Shown piece after piece: positions 11,640 to 23,640 of a stretch of DNA of 41,500 nucleotides. The stretch is from Chrysomallon squamiferum (taxonomy: Eukaryota; Mollusca; Gastropoda; Neomphalida; Peltospiridae), in NCBI GenBank assembly GCA_012295275.1, contig CM022665.1, positions 42,912,152 to 42,953,651 of the forward strand, written 5' to 3'. Under the pieces are notes generated by a model. It worked only from the letters and a program-made list of their open reading frames with translations, was not told the origin of the DNA and searched no databases. A program made the position numbers and the translations under genes. Every line of letters begins with the position of its first letter. The stretch's first letter is position 1.

Positions 11640-12650
11640 GTATTGTTGCCATCATTACTTTACTATTGTTATTTTTTTCCTGTTACAAAAGCCATTATTA
11701 TTATTCCTATTATTTTAAAAATAACGTTATTATAGTATTAGTAATGATTGTCGTGATATTGGCAAAAGTGGTAACAAAAGTAGAAGTAAAATAGTAACAG
11801 CAGTAATAATAGTAGTAGTAGTACCAGTAGTATATCAGTAGTAGTACTAGTAGTACCAGTAGTAGTATTAGTAGTAGTAGTAGTAATAGTAATAGTAATA
11901 ATAGTAAGACCAGTAGTAGTACTAGTAGTAGTAGTAGTAGTAATAATACTAGTAGTAGTAGTAATAGTAATAGTAGTACTAGTAGTAGTACTAGTAGTAG
12001 TAGTAGAAATAGTAGTACCAGTAGTAGTACTAGTAGTAGTAGTAGTAGTAGTAGTAATAGTAATAATAGTAATACCAGTAGTAGTACTAGTAGTAGTAGT
12101 AGTAGTAATAATACTAGTAGTAGTAGTAGTAGTAATAGTAGTACCAGTAGTAGTAGTAGTAGTAGTAGTAATAGTAGTAACTAGTTTTAATAGTAGTAGT
12201 AATAGTAGTAGTAATAGTAGCAGTAGTAGAAGTAGTAAATGCAATAGTAATAACAATAACAAAATTATCAGTAACAAATTGTAATATATTTCTTGTAACA
12301 GTAGTAACAGCTCTACTAACAGCATAACAATAGTATCTGCATTAAGAATAATATAATAATATTTGAAAAGTATAGTAATATTAATGGCAGTGCAGTAGTT
12401 TATGATAATAGTGACTGTTGTTGTAATAGTAGAAGTGATAGAATAATGTATAATAATAATAGCAATACTAGAATCATAATAACCGTATTTGTAATAGTGA
12501 TAATAATAATAGTCTATCAACAGTATGGTAATATATATTATAGTAATAAGATAAAATAATAGTGACTTTTGTAGTGATAGTAGTAGCAGTGATTGTAGTA
12601 GTAGTAGTAGTAGTAATTTTTATTATAACAACTGTAGTAATTACAGTAAC
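11640..12650. repeat. (AGT)n microsatellite and satellite-like AGT/AAT tract
   Basis: The core at 11808-12185 is AGT repeats with ACC and AAT variants. To 12650 the same triplets continue with more interruptions. Long frames (Thr- or Leu-rich) on the minus strand are artefacts of the triplet rhythm. Confidence 0.95.
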
Positions 12651-12719
12651 AACAGCAGAAAAGAAAGAACAGCAGTACATATAGTTATGGTAATACTGGT
12701 GTTATTTCCAAGTAATTAA

Positions 12720-12750
12720 AAATATATATATATATATATATATATATAAA
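12720..12750. repeat. (TA)n microsatellite
   Basis: An uninterrupted TA run of about 28 bp. Sequence from 12750 to 14000 is AT-rich and nonrepetitive, with no exon found. Confidence 0.95.
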
Positions 12751-14007
12751 GGAAATAAAACAGCCAATGACAGAACCAACACAGTCAAGTAATTAGAAAT
12801 GATGATAATAATGAGTATATTCTTTGTAATATCTTTGATTCCACTTGAATAATTTCCACTTTCTATATCCCCAAGTAAGCTGAATACAGAAACCGAAAGA
12901 GTAAAATATCCAAACAAAAAAAAATTAATTAATTTATTGATATATATATTTTTTTTAATTTTCTTACCTGTAAGAATTATTGAGCTTTTATGAATCAGTA
13001 ATTGAGTCAGAACATGTATTATTTTGATAATATCTTTTCAGGTTAATGATTTTCTTCGACAATAAAATATTTGAAATAAAATTTGTTTACAGTAAATGTA
13101 AAAAAAATGTCAAGACTCAGTCTTTTATCAAATTTTGTTCTGAGACCAGAGTAATGAAATTTGCTAAAAGTAATTTGTTCAGGCATTTTGCCAGACAGAC
13201 ATGATACCAATGAATGAACGACATTCTAGGGGTAATAATGCATGAAACACTCAGTCTTTTAAAATAATTAAGTCTGACAGTGATATATTCAGTCTTTCAA
13301 AGTAATTTGCTCCAGGTAACCCTATTGCGTGCTGAAATGATGTGAATGAATGAACATGGATGCTAATTTTAACAGCTTTTGTTTTGAAATGTAAACATAA
13401 CCATAAACCAAATTGTCATGCTCTACCTATGACACAAAATTACAGGTAAATACATTGTGAACCTGATATGTAATTACCTCTTCATTACCTGTACACTATG
13501 TTGAAACATGCCACCTATCATACATGATGTATTAGTAGACAAGTCATATGAACAAACAGTCGAAGTACATTTTGTATACTTTGATATATTTGTTTATTTT
13601 TTATTTTTAGTATTGTTGTTTATAAAGATTAAATACATTTTACGTACTTCAGTATCTGTTTTGCTTGTTTTTGTAACTTTGCTAACAAATAGGTTTTAAA
13701 TACATTTTTATATACATCTATGGTTTTTTTTTATTTTTTTCGTGGAAACCAACCGTTTGCTAATAATAAAGTACAACAATACATTACACTTAGTTTAGGA
13801 TGGATGGAGGCTCCAATTTATTTTTATTCATGATGCTACTTTATACCACAAATGTTGAAAATTTGATAAAATGATAAATATTACAATTCTGCAGTTTTAA
13901 CTTTTTTACAATAAAGTGAGTAAATCTTTGGGATCAAAACCATTTTTGTCAGAATCTTTGGGAGAGATATATAAAGTAAATGCAGTCATTAAACCTTTCA
14001 ATCAGTC

Positions 14008-14113
<106 letters not shown>

Positions 14114-14469
14114 GAGTAACAGCTATTTTGGGGTTTTAATAAAGTTTAGGAAATTCTTGATCTGGCAATCAATACATAGTCAATAATACAGGTGTGGTCA
14201 AGGAAGATTTTCAGTGTTACTTTATCTGTGCTTTGTTATTTTAGCTGGATATAAATTATTTTTTAAGATAATATTAGTTATGCATGCCACAGCTTTTACA
14301 AGTGGATTTCACAGACTGCTGAAATTCAATGCATTTTTTTACAGTTCAACTTTGAGGTTAAGCCTGTATCATCTTAGATAAAGTGTAAATGAATATCATG
14401 TTTCTATTAATCAAAATAAACAGTCGTTCTATCAGAAATTACATACATTAATAAATGAATAAGTAAATA

Positions 14470-14850
14470 AGTAGATGAATTAATAAATACATGAATATAG
14501 CAGTAGTTTAAGTGAAAAAAAATGTTTTAATGAATTAATAATATGAATTAAGGAAAAAGTGAATATATAAATGAATGAACAAACAGATGAATATAGCAGT
14601 TTTTAAGTGAAAAAAGTGTTTATGCTTTAATAGTATGAATTAAGGAAAAAAATTTGACTGAATATATAAAGTAATGAACAAATAGATGAATATATCAGTT
14701 TTTAAGTGAATGACTGTTTTGATGAATTAATAATATGAATTAATGAAAAGATATTCAACTGAGTATATATATAAATAAATAAATAGATGAATGTATCAGT
14801 TTTTAAGTGAATGAATGTTTTAAAGAATTAATAATGTCAACATATTAAAG
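14470..14850. repeat. Degenerate tandem array, about 90-bp unit, 4 copies
   Basis: GATGAATATAGCAGTTTTTA followed by agtgaa, ..gttttaatgaattaataatatg and aattaagg recurs at about 14490, 14587, 14689 and 14787. Confidence 0.7.
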
Positions 14851-14919
14851 AAGAAATACATAATTAAATATTGAATGAACTAAATAAATACCACAGTGGA
14901 TGGATGACAAAATATTTTA

Positions 14920-15045
14920 GACAAATTGACAACTAAATATTTTAAAATATTTAAAACAAATTAATGACTAAATATTTTAAACAAATTAATGACTAAATAT
15001 TTTAAACAAATTAACAACTAAATATTTTAAACAAATTAACGAACT
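14920..15045. repeat. 25-bp tandem array, 4-5 copies
   Basis: The unit is ACAAATTAATGACTAAATAT followed by tttaa, nearly perfect over its last three copies. Confidence 0.85.
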
Positions 15046-15575
15046 GTAATTAAAATACCAGGAATGTTTTGCTAATTAAACATTGTGTGAAAACAATGCC
15101 ATTATATCTATCAAGTTTGAAAAACAACTGAGTTACTCCTACAGTGTTATGACAAAACTATTGTCAACATTACTGTTATGATTAGTGCTGCCATCTCTTG
15201 TACTAGCAGCATAATAACAGCATTTGTATTAGTGATAATAACAATATTTCATCAGCAGTATAATAATATTAATTAGTATTATAGTAATATACAGGATATG
15301 ATAATAGTGAGTGTTGTAATGGTAGTAGTAGTGGTGGTGATTGTAACTGTAGTAGTAGTTGTATTAATTCTTATTATAACAACTGTAGTATCAAAAAATG
15401 TCACTGAATCTGTAGTGATTCAGTCCATTTAATGGTTATGTCATTTTTCTAAAAACGTCACTGTCAATATTTGATTTAAGTTTTTGCAAGGCAAAACGTT
15501 GGTGTAATTTATTTCTGAGTAATGTAAACACCTGTGACTGTAATGCAGACTGAAATGAGTAATTTAACAACTTAC

Positions 15576-15704
15576 CAAGTGTAATGTCATCAATCCGTGG
15601 AGGAAATCCTTCGTCTAATCCCCCATGACAGAAAAACCGAACCTCTTCTCATGTGCGTACAGAGTCAAGTAGAAGTTGATCATCTCATAGTCTCCAGTAA
15701 ACTC
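15576..15704 (-). CDS. Exon of the same minus-strand gene: start of a PDZ-like domain, with a 1-base frameshift
   Basis: The acceptor is ttttttttcacag and the donor is gtaagt. The exon reads EFTGDYEMINFYLTLYAHEK, then RFGFSVMGG. This resembles strand 1 and the carboxylate-binding loop of a PDZ domain (FGFSVxGG). Continuing in frame gives a TAG at 15617-15615. One frame over, the sequence reads LDEGFPPRIDDITLG and runs cleanly to the donor. The switch falls at a run of five Gs (C at 15620-15624 on the + strand) where six are expected. Either a real frameshift or a homopolymer base-call error explains it. The remaining PDZ exons would lie at lower coordinates and were not found. Confidence 0.65.
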
Positions 15705-15924
15705 CTGTGAAAAAAAATTAAAATCAACAAAGTTTGATAACAGAGAAAAGAAAAATCCCAGAAAGAATTAAAAAGGAAAAAGAAGAAGAAATGATGTAGA
15801 TGAAATGATGTGAAAGAATTAATGATTTAAAATTGAGGAAATATTTGTTATGTTAATAATGATCTTGTATGATGAAGATAAGTAAAGAAACTTGGTGGGG
15901 GTAACAATGGTTTACTTTTATTTA

Positions 15925-15965
15925 TTAACAGCAAGGGATCTTTTATGTAAAGTTTCTCATTAATA
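15925..15965. mobile_element. Short fragment of the same dispersed repeat
   Basis: It contains cagcaagggatcttttatgt, matching the core seen at 9745-9765 and, on the other strand, at 21696-21715. Only the core survives. Confidence 0.3.
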
Positions 15966-15974
15966 TTATTCTAA

Positions 15975-16150
15975 AAAAAGACAGAGAGAGAGAGAGAGAG
16001 AATGAAAAAAGCAGATGCTCAGAGAATCAGAGAGGGAGGGTGAGAGAGAGGGAGGAAGGGAGGGAAGGGAGGGAAGGAGAGAGAGAGAGAGAGAGAAAGT
16101 GACAGACAGACAGAGAGAGAGAGAGAGAGAGAGAGAGGCAGAAAGAAAAA
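15975..16150. repeat. Purine-only (GA)n/(GGGA)n tract
   Basis: About 160 bp is almost free of pyrimidines on the + strand, with GGGA, GAGA and GACA units. It lies in the intron between the two minus-strand exons. Confidence 0.9.
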
Positions 16151-16333
16151 AAAAAGGCGGTGAGTGGGGATTTAACGAGAACGAAGGTGAAAGAAAAAAG
16201 AAAACGACAAAAATCTCAGATATATAGAATATAACAGAAATGAAATGTAAAACAAAAACTGTAAAAGAAAAGAAAGCAGTTGGAAAGAGAATCAGTAGGA
16301 AAGATGGAGAAAAAGAAATATTAAAGCAGAAAC

Positions 16334-16495
16334 CTTAAATCCATTAAAATCTTCCTGTTCTAAATCAGACTCTTCATTCGCCTCGGTGTACTCTGCAAAC
16401 GTCCCCCCATCCCAGCAGCCATTTTGAATTTGCAGTCCAACGTAGGACGACTGAGAAAAGGTGGAAATGTCAAAAGAATCTCGCTCGAACTCAGT
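16334..16495 (-). CDS. Exon of a minus-strand gene: acidic segment before a PDZ-like domain
   Basis: On the minus strand the acceptor (gtaatgtttcag) precedes an open 162-nt exon, phase 0-0, ending AAG before gtttct. It encodes 54 residues, starting TEFERDSFDISTFSQSSYVG and ending EESDLEQEDFNGFK. The segment is acidic and of normal complexity, unlike all the repeat-derived frames around it. It joins in frame to the exon at 15576-15704. I do not recognise the family of this segment. It is most likely an intracellular scaffold or signalling protein if the PDZ reading downstream is right. Confidence 0.72.
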
Positions 16496-16639
16496 CTGAA
16501 ACATTACAGCAAATACACCACTGTATTTTAGTACTGCTAGCTTGTTTGAGAATGTTGAACAGACATTAGAGTAATATTTTAAATTCATTGTCAGTGTTTA
16601 TTCCTATTGTATCATATCATTAAGAGTTTGAAATTTATG

Positions 16640-16817
16640 TTGTTATTAATGTTGTTATTATTTATTGTTATTTATTGTTATTATTTTGTTATTGTTTTGT
16701 TATTGTTATTTATTGTTATTATTTTATTATTTTTTTTATTGTTATTTATTGTTATTATTTTGTTATTGTTATTATTATTAATCAGTTTTATTGTATTGTT
16801 ATTATTATTATTATTAT

Positions 16818-16852
<35 letters not shown>

Positions 16853-16880
16853 TCGTCATCATTATCATCATCATCATAAT
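16640..16880. repeat. (TTATTG)n/(ATT)n/(AGT)n compound microsatellite
   Basis: Degenerate TTATTGTTATTTATTG units lead into ATT and then AGT and ATC triplets. Frames here are not genes. Confidence 0.9.
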
Positions 16881-17059
16881 TATTGTTATTGTCAAACTAT
16901 TATTATGATGTCAGTGTTGAAGTTGACGAGCTTAACTGCACTACAACAACTGCTGTGTTTTTGATGTTGTTGTTGTTGTTGTTTTAAAAGTGTATTGTTA
17001 TTAATGGTGCTGATGATGTGACAATGGGAGCAGCATCAGTTACCCAGAAAAAATACAAA

Positions 17060-17067
17060 AGTAATAA

Positions 17068-17106
<39 letters not shown>

Positions 17107-17161
17107 AGTAGTGGTAGCAGTAGTAATAGTAATAATGATAGTAGTGGTAAAAATATTTATG

Positions 17162-17193
<32 letters not shown>

Positions 17194-17240
17194 TTAGCAG
17201 CAGCAGCAACAGTGGTAGTGGTAGTGGTAATAGTATTTTT
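17060..17240. repeat. (AGT)n microsatellites
   Basis: Runs at about 17068-17106 and 17162-17192, with a GTGGTA-rich tail. Confidence 0.95.
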
Positions 17241-17389
17241 ATTTCTGTTATGGATTTGTACTTACCATTTGTATTATGAAAACTGCCACTAAAACCAACA
17301 ATCAGGAATGCAAGTTGTCATGGAAACACATTATCAATATAATCCTGTATCCATGGAATTTATAAAATTAACAGAATTGAACTATCTGT

Positions 17390-17840
17390 ATGATTATCCA
17401 TCCTATCCTCACAGTTTTCTTCCATCTTGGTTCTAGAATGTCCTCAAAAACCTGAAATCCTCATATCTCAGATACATTCAAGGCTGTGGGTACTTTTGTG
17501 TCAGTATCCTAATATCCTGGAGTTTTTTGGTATCCTTGCACTCTTCAGATCCATGAAATTGTTTTCAGGTTTAAAAAAAATCCTTGTCTCTTTATATTCT
17601 CATTGATGGTACTTTTCTTTTGTTGTATCCTAGTATCCTTATATATCCTTCAGTGTTCTTGAATTACAACTCCTTGTGTAATGACTTGTATCCTTGTTAT
17701 GTATGTTCTAGAGCTCTTGTATCCTTACTTCTGTTTTATCTTCTGTTTCTTGATATATGTGGTGTTTTGTATCTTCTCACTTTACCGGTTTGTTGTATTG
17801 TTGTCTGACCTTTTGTTATCAGTTTGTTCTAACATCCTCT
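17390..17840. repeat. Degenerate TATCCTxxTATCCTT-rich stretch
   Basis: The motif TATCCT or TATCCTTG recurs at irregular intervals of roughly 20-60 bp, suggesting a much-decayed short-unit array. No exon found. Confidence 0.5.
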
Positions 17841-18109
17841 TTTTGCAGATGATCACAGGCAGGTAGTCACAGCTGTTACCTGTGTAATACAGGTGTGAAG
17901 TGAATCACATCGCTACATTTACCTGCAAAATCAAAACACAAAAGGTACAGAGTTCAGATTTACCTGGATTAGGTAATTACATCTTTGATGTTAAGAATAG
18001 ATCAGTTTTTGCAACTGTAACCTTGTTGTTGTTGTGTGAAGAGTAAACAGTCTCTGTGTGGGTTGTGGATGGTATGGGGGGGGGACAGTGTGTATCGTTT
18101 CAGAATGGG

Positions 18110-18430
18110 ATGGGTTGTGTGAATGTGTGTATGTGTGTATGTGTAATTGTGTACATGTGAAATTGTGTATATGTGTGTTTATGTGTGTGAGTGTGAGTGT
18201 GACTGTTTAGGATTGTGTGTGTATCTGTGTGTGTATTTGCCATTTATAGTTAACTGACTACTTTCCATTTTTCTCTAGCTTAGTTATAATTTCAAACACA
18301 CACACACACACACATGCACACACACACACACATGCACACTCATACACAGACACACATAATCTCTCTCGTACACACAGACACAAACTCTCACACACATTTA
18401 CCCACAATCACCACACCCACCCACCATCAC
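18110..18430. repeat. (TG)n followed by (CA)n low-complexity stretch
   Basis: TG-rich from 18110 to 18235, then CA-rich from 18296 to 18430. The opposed orientation makes a loose inverted repeat around 18240-18290. Confidence 0.85.
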
Positions 18431-19060
18431 AAAAAAACGAACACCCCAGACAAACACACCCTTCCGACACACAATAACAAAAATAAAATTGACTCAGTAA
18501 ACAGCACAATTACCTTTCAGTGCGACAGCTTGATACCTGAGCAAGATTATCTCTAACTTGTATTGTTGAAATTATTCAACATCAACTGCAGTAAACAGAC
18601 AGTAACACGAAGATAAACAAACAAACGCCTTGAACTACACACACATATACTAAGGTTACCTGTAGTTTATTTATCTTTCTCACATGATGAAATCATAAGA
18701 GGGAGGGTTGGTCAGTGAGCGAGGTCAGATCAAAGAAAGATCAAAACAAAATTTGTTTTACAGTGTATTAACCCTGTCTCAAAAGGAAAATAAAAAAAAT
18801 AATAGATTGTTTTGTCCGTTTGTTATTGTGTAATTCATTAGCATAATTATTTAATATACATTTATCTATAAATTATGCAGCACATCTGTTTCTTTAATCC
18901 TCTTATGAACAATGTGCAAACAGACACACTGAAACTGTACCTCCACAGAATCTATTAAAGCAATACAATCATACCATCTAAACCCAACATATAAAATACA
19001 GCAATTTCTTAAAGCAAAATCAAATCATCATATAAACCAAGCAACTGATTAAAACAATGC
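18430..19060. other. No gene seen
   Basis: AT-rich nonrepetitive sequence. A minus-strand donor-like site near 18513 was noted but no convincing exon goes with it. Confidence 0.4.
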
Positions 19061-19330
19061 CTTCTTACCTTCCAAATTCAACAGTTCATTGTACCAGTAC
19101 AATAACAGACATCAAATCTTGCACTTCATTTTGGTAGTACCTTAACAGATCTCAAATTCTGCACTTCATTTCAGCAATACCATAAAAGACATCAAATCCT
19201 GGCACTTAATTTTGGTAGTACCTTAACATAGGTCAAATCCTTCACTTCATTATAGCTATACCACCAAACATGTTGAACACAGCACTTTGTTATAACAAAA
19301 TTCTCCACTTCATTAACAGTGATACCATAT
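19060..19330. repeat. Degenerate tandem array, about 60-bp unit
   Basis: TTCATTTTGGTAGTACCTTA followed by acag.tctcaaatcctgcac recurs about four times, as ttcatttcagcaataccata and related forms. Confidence 0.7.
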
Positions 19331-20100
19331 CGTTCATTCTCTGCTGTTCATCACAGTGATATTGCCACAGCTGTCTAAAATCTGTCCTACCACTTCAATC
19401 CAGAACTAACTGTCAACAGCATTACGAGAGACACTTGTGTTTAGAACTGTCTGTATAATACTAAAAAAAAACACAAATCCTCCTGTTACAGTGAAGCATT
19501 AAAAACTGGAAATGCTGTCCTCTTGTTCACCAACACTGGACCAAAAAATAAAGAAATAAAAATAAAAATAATTATCATCATGTTACCTGGCCCTTTCAAA
19601 GCAATAAACAGGTTAATTAGTTGTTTCATGTTTACCTAGCCTGGACACTGGCGATAAAAACAAGGGGTGTAAATGTTTATAAATACCCAGCTTAGCAGGG
19701 TGAAATGTATCCGAGTTTTACCTGGTTAACTAATAAACCATGACTGTTCCAGTGTGTGTTTCTGTTGTACAGGTGATACCATCAGGTGTGCCATCTTTAA
19801 CAGTTTGACAAACTAAATAGTTCTTGTTTGTTTATATAACAAACAGAATGCGTATCAACACTCTCAACACAGTTTTGTATATTGTCTCGTTATCAAAGCA
19901 AATCCACTAATGCAAAAGGTTTAAAGGCGTTTTGTGAATTTCAAGATGACAGTTTTGTTTTTGTATGACCAACCTTTGCTGATAATTAAGTAAGGCAAAA
20001 CCGTGTGTGCTGAAATTAGTTGACGTTTCCCTTTTTCTTTTATTTTCTCTGTGCTTAAGTATATCCTATCTTCAAGAAAAATGTAAAAAAATTTATAAAT
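19330..20100. other. No gene seen
   Basis: Ordinary AT-rich sequence with several TTACCTGG/TTACCTAG motifs between 19580 and 19730, possibly remnants of a repeat. Confidence 0.35.
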
Positions 20101-20102
20101 GC

Positions 20103-20138
20103 ATGTGTGTATGTATGTATAGATGTATGTGTGTTTAT

Positions 20139-20182
<44 letters not shown>

Positions 20183-20195
20183 AACACAATATATA
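20103..20195. repeat. (TG)n(TA)n(CA)n near-perfect inverted repeat
   Basis: TTGTGTGTGTGTGTATATAT passes through a TA run into tatacacacacacaaacacaa. The centre is self-complementary over about 45 bp. Confidence 0.85.
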
Positions 20196-20397
20196 TATAT
20201 ATTATAATAATAAACAAAGGATCAGACTATCAAGGATGAAAGGAGTAAATAAATAAGACTGAGTAAGTGAGTAAAATACTGATTAAATCCAGTTAGATAT
20301 AAAATAACTTTTAGAATACCACATGTTATATTGCATATGTGTTTGTGTATCTTAAACATTTTAGGTCAATTCTGAGTAAGGGTGTAATAATATAAAA

Positions 20398-20412
20398 CAC
20401 ACACACACAGAG

Positions 20413-20453
<41 letters not shown>

Positions 20454-20510
20454 CATACAAGCATATATACACATATATAAATATATACATACACACACAC
20501 ATATATATCC
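20398..20510. repeat. (TG)n and (CA)(TA) microsatellites
   Basis: A 30-bp TG run at 20423-20451 is flanked by ACACAC and ATATAT blocks. Frames here are not genes. Confidence 0.9.
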
Positions 20511-20939
20511 TAACAACAAAAATACATAAACATACCTCTTCAAAATTACTCTTTTTCTATCCCACAAACAGAACTAAACATCCATTCACTTACAAAACTG
20601 TTATTAACATACAATACTAAGAACCCTTCTCCATCCACAAATTAAAACTACTAAATAATACTGAAACACTGAGCTAATAAAAACATATGCAACCAAAAAT
20701 ATTTACATTATTCTGACAAGAGAGAGAAGACAGAGAGAGAGAGAAAAAAAAGAATTGTATTTGAAAACATTTGTTTTAAAATGATAAATAATAAAATGAA
20801 ATGTGACAGCTGCAAGTTGTGTTAAACATTAACATCCACATTATCATCCACCTACACTACACATATTTGTGTCATTAGTAAGTACTGCACACCAGTGTAA
20901 TAAAATATGTTTATTTACATGTAAACATAACCATCAACA

Positions 20940-21570
20940 TTTTGTTGCATGTGTGGAATATGAGAATAAGTATGTTGTAGTGTTTGTTGTTGTTTGTGGG
21001 TATTTGCATGTATGTGTAAATGTAAGTTTGTATTGTATTGTATGTGTTGTTTGGGTGTGTTTTTGTATGTTATTACAGGCATGTATAAATGTGAGTATGT
21101 ATGTATGTATATTTGTATGTGTATGTTTGTCTGTATGTGTACATGCATGTATATGTGCATATGTGTGTGCGTGCATGTGTTCATGTGTAAGTGTATTTAG
21201 AGAATCTAACAAGCTATAATGAACTAAAGATTATCTGTCTTTAGTGAATTCATGTCTGTCTTGTCTGCATAATGTTTATGCTATCACTGAGTACAGAAAA
21301 CACAAAAATTCATCTGAACAAAAAAAGAAAGAAGAAAACAACATACACACATACATATGCACATAAGTAGGACATACATATAAATACACACACATACACA
21401 CACATACATATACATATACATATACACATACACACACAACCAAACAGACACATTTACATGAACACACAACCCAACACACACACATTTACACACACACACA
21501 CACACACTACCCAACATACACATTCATACACACACACACCAAACACACACATTTGCCACCAAACAACACA
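20940..21570. repeat. TG-rich (20940-21200) then CA-rich (21340-21570) stretch
   Basis: Interrupted TATGTG text is followed, after about 140 bp of unique sequence, by CACACA/CATACA text. Cys-, Val-, His- or Thr-rich frames through it are artefacts. Confidence 0.85.
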
Positions 21571-21614
21571 CATATACAGACTGAGTTCAGCTGTTACAGA
21601 TATTGATTGTGTTG

Positions 21615-21735
21615 TAACCAGTGCTATGATGAACCCTGTAACAGGTAACAATGTTTACAAGGCTGGTGTACATGTTTCCCTGTCTGTAACAATCTGTATA
21701 AAAGATCCCTTGCTACCGATCAATACGCGAATTTC
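21615..21735. mobile_element. Fragment of the dispersed repeat, opposite orientation
   Basis: It ends with ataaaagatcccttgctacc, the reverse complement of the core at 15928-15947. The preceding text, around ccctgtaacaggtaacaatg, is unique in the window. A solo fragment is the simplest reading. Confidence 0.35.
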
Positions 21736-21877
21736 ATGGTATGGTATCAACTGATTGCATGACATAATTATTACCTACAAAGCTTATGTTTATTTAATAA
21801 AGGAACAATTTGATGTATTACGCTAAACGTACCTTATAAAATCGTGGCGTTTTTTTTTTGGGTTGTAGTTGTTGTTT

Positions 21878-21911
<34 letters not shown>

Positions 21912-22183
21912 TACTACTTATTACTTATAACTTGTTTGATGTAACAATAATGCCTTTTAATTTAAAATCGATAATAAAACGAATAAGAAGTTATATAAAA
22001 AACATCTTCTTTATTTTCTCAACGCTCAAAAGTTAAAAATTAAAGTGAAAAGGAAAAAGAAAGAATCAAAGATTCGTTCTGCAATAAACAATAAATGACA
22101 TTGAGTAAAAAAATATTTGATTATTTAAGAATATAAAATAACAGTCTAAAAAAAATATTTTTTAAAACTTTAAAAGTGTTTAC

Positions 22184-22310
22184 CTTTCTAAACAAACTGC
22201 GAGGTATCCATTTTTTCTCTGTTATAAACGGAAGTGACGATCGGTAGTAGAACAGTTCCCGTGCAAAAAGTGCGGATTCGAAAAAGAGGTTCATTTCATT
22301 TAACAATTAC
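22184..22310 (-). promoter_or_regulatory. Possible first exon/promoter of the minus-strand gene
   Basis: The + strand has aacggaagtgacg (around 22226-22240), an ETS-type core (GGAAGTG), in a GC-richer island between AT-rich flanks. Reading the minus strand, a donor-like aaag/gtaaac ends at 22184. An ATG frame begins MNLFFESALFARELFYYRSS and is open to that donor. This could be a non-coding or coding first exon of the gene whose exons lie at 15.6-16.5 kb. The evidence is suggestive only. Confidence 0.25.
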
Positions 22311-22914
22311 AACATGAATAACGACATGTCTGTTTCAGAACAGGTCGTAAAACTGAAATAAATAAATAAATTTAAAAAAAGTACGTACATGATTTATTTA
22401 TTTATTTATTACGTTTAACACAGGTATCATAAGGTAGCGGGTCAGTTAAGCTCTATCTGAAGTGTTCAGGCAACTTACATTGTTAAGTCAGTTTGCCCGA
22501 ATGAAAAATAAATCGGGAACATGTTCGCAAAGCAAAATATTTGTATTTTTTATTTCTATAAACTGTCTGGAAAGTCAATTTCACTGAACTCTTTAACCAA
22601 AGTATCCGCATACATCCTTCAGTAAACAGAAAATAATAAGAAAATAAAATAAAATAAAATAAAGTGTTTATTGTTAAACATGATGATTATACCAGGAGAC
22701 ATTATGATTAATAAATGGACATGTTCGAATTATTTTAGAATTTTTTTGGGGGGGTTTGAGCTATTTTTTAATGTCTAAACTTACAGTCAGCGACAGTTTA
22801 CTAACAGAGATGAATTCGGGAAAAAGAAAATAAAACGAAAAATGAAGAAGAAGAATAAGAGAACGAAAGAGAACAGCGAATCGTCGACATATTCTCACAA
22901 AATAACAAAAAAAT

Positions 22915-22966
22915 AAATAATAACAATGATAACAACAACAGCAACAACAACAACAACAACAATAAC

Positions 22967-22999
<33 letters not shown>

Positions 23000-23166
23000 C
23001 TGACAAAAAACAATTTAAAAAAAAAGAAAAAATGGCCGAACACACCCATAGTTGTTTAATTACATATTATCACTCAGGGAGTGGCTAACAAGATAACACA
23101 GATTCTCCAGACACAACATATGTATACATACAGCCTTCTATTGCTGTTAATGTCCTCATCGTCTTC

Positions 23167-23219
<53 letters not shown>

Positions 23220-23640
23220 CGCCGTTGTCGTTGTTGACGTATTTTAAGGATTGGTCACGAAGATAATAACGCTGATTCAACAGACCTGACGATGGCGCAA
23301 CCTACATGTAATAATGCTGATAAGACAACCTTTTAATGCTGTCGTCGTTGTTGATGTCGTCATCTTTCTTGTTTTTTTATTATTATTGTTGTTATTATTA
23401 TTGCTACTGTGTTTATAACTATTATCAACATTATTATTTCTGTTGTTGTTCTTGTCGTCGTTGTTATTATCGTTATTTCAGTTTTTATTATCATTTTCAT
23501 CATTATCGCTGTTGTTATTGTTATCATCATCATCATCATCATCGTCGCTGTTATCATAGTCATTATTTTTACGTTGTCGTTGTTGATTTTGTTAGTACTG
23601 TTGTCTTTACTGTTACTGTTGTTGTTGTTATTAAGCTTGT
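22915..23640. repeat. Cluster of (AAC)/(AAT)n, (ATT)n and (TCG/TTG/ATC) triplet tracts
   Basis: AAC/AAT at 22921-22997, perfect ATT at 23168-23218, and mixed GTTGTC/ATCATC triplets at 23340-23640. Sequence from 23640 to 24150 is unique and AT-rich without a visible exon. Confidence 0.9.

Noticed and set aside
11738-12520. 260-residue Thr/Leu/Tyr-rich frame on the minus strand
   Set aside because: It comes from the AGT triplet microsatellite, where all frames stay open by rhythm; no domain or splice context.
15403-15424. Small hairpin ACTGAATC/GATTCAGT with a 6-base loop
   Set aside because: Short palindromes like this are expected by chance in AT-rich DNA, and no gene context supports a terminator or ncRNA.
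18500-18560. Possible short minus-strand exon before gtaatt at about 18513
   Set aside because: Too short and lacks a clear acceptor or homology.
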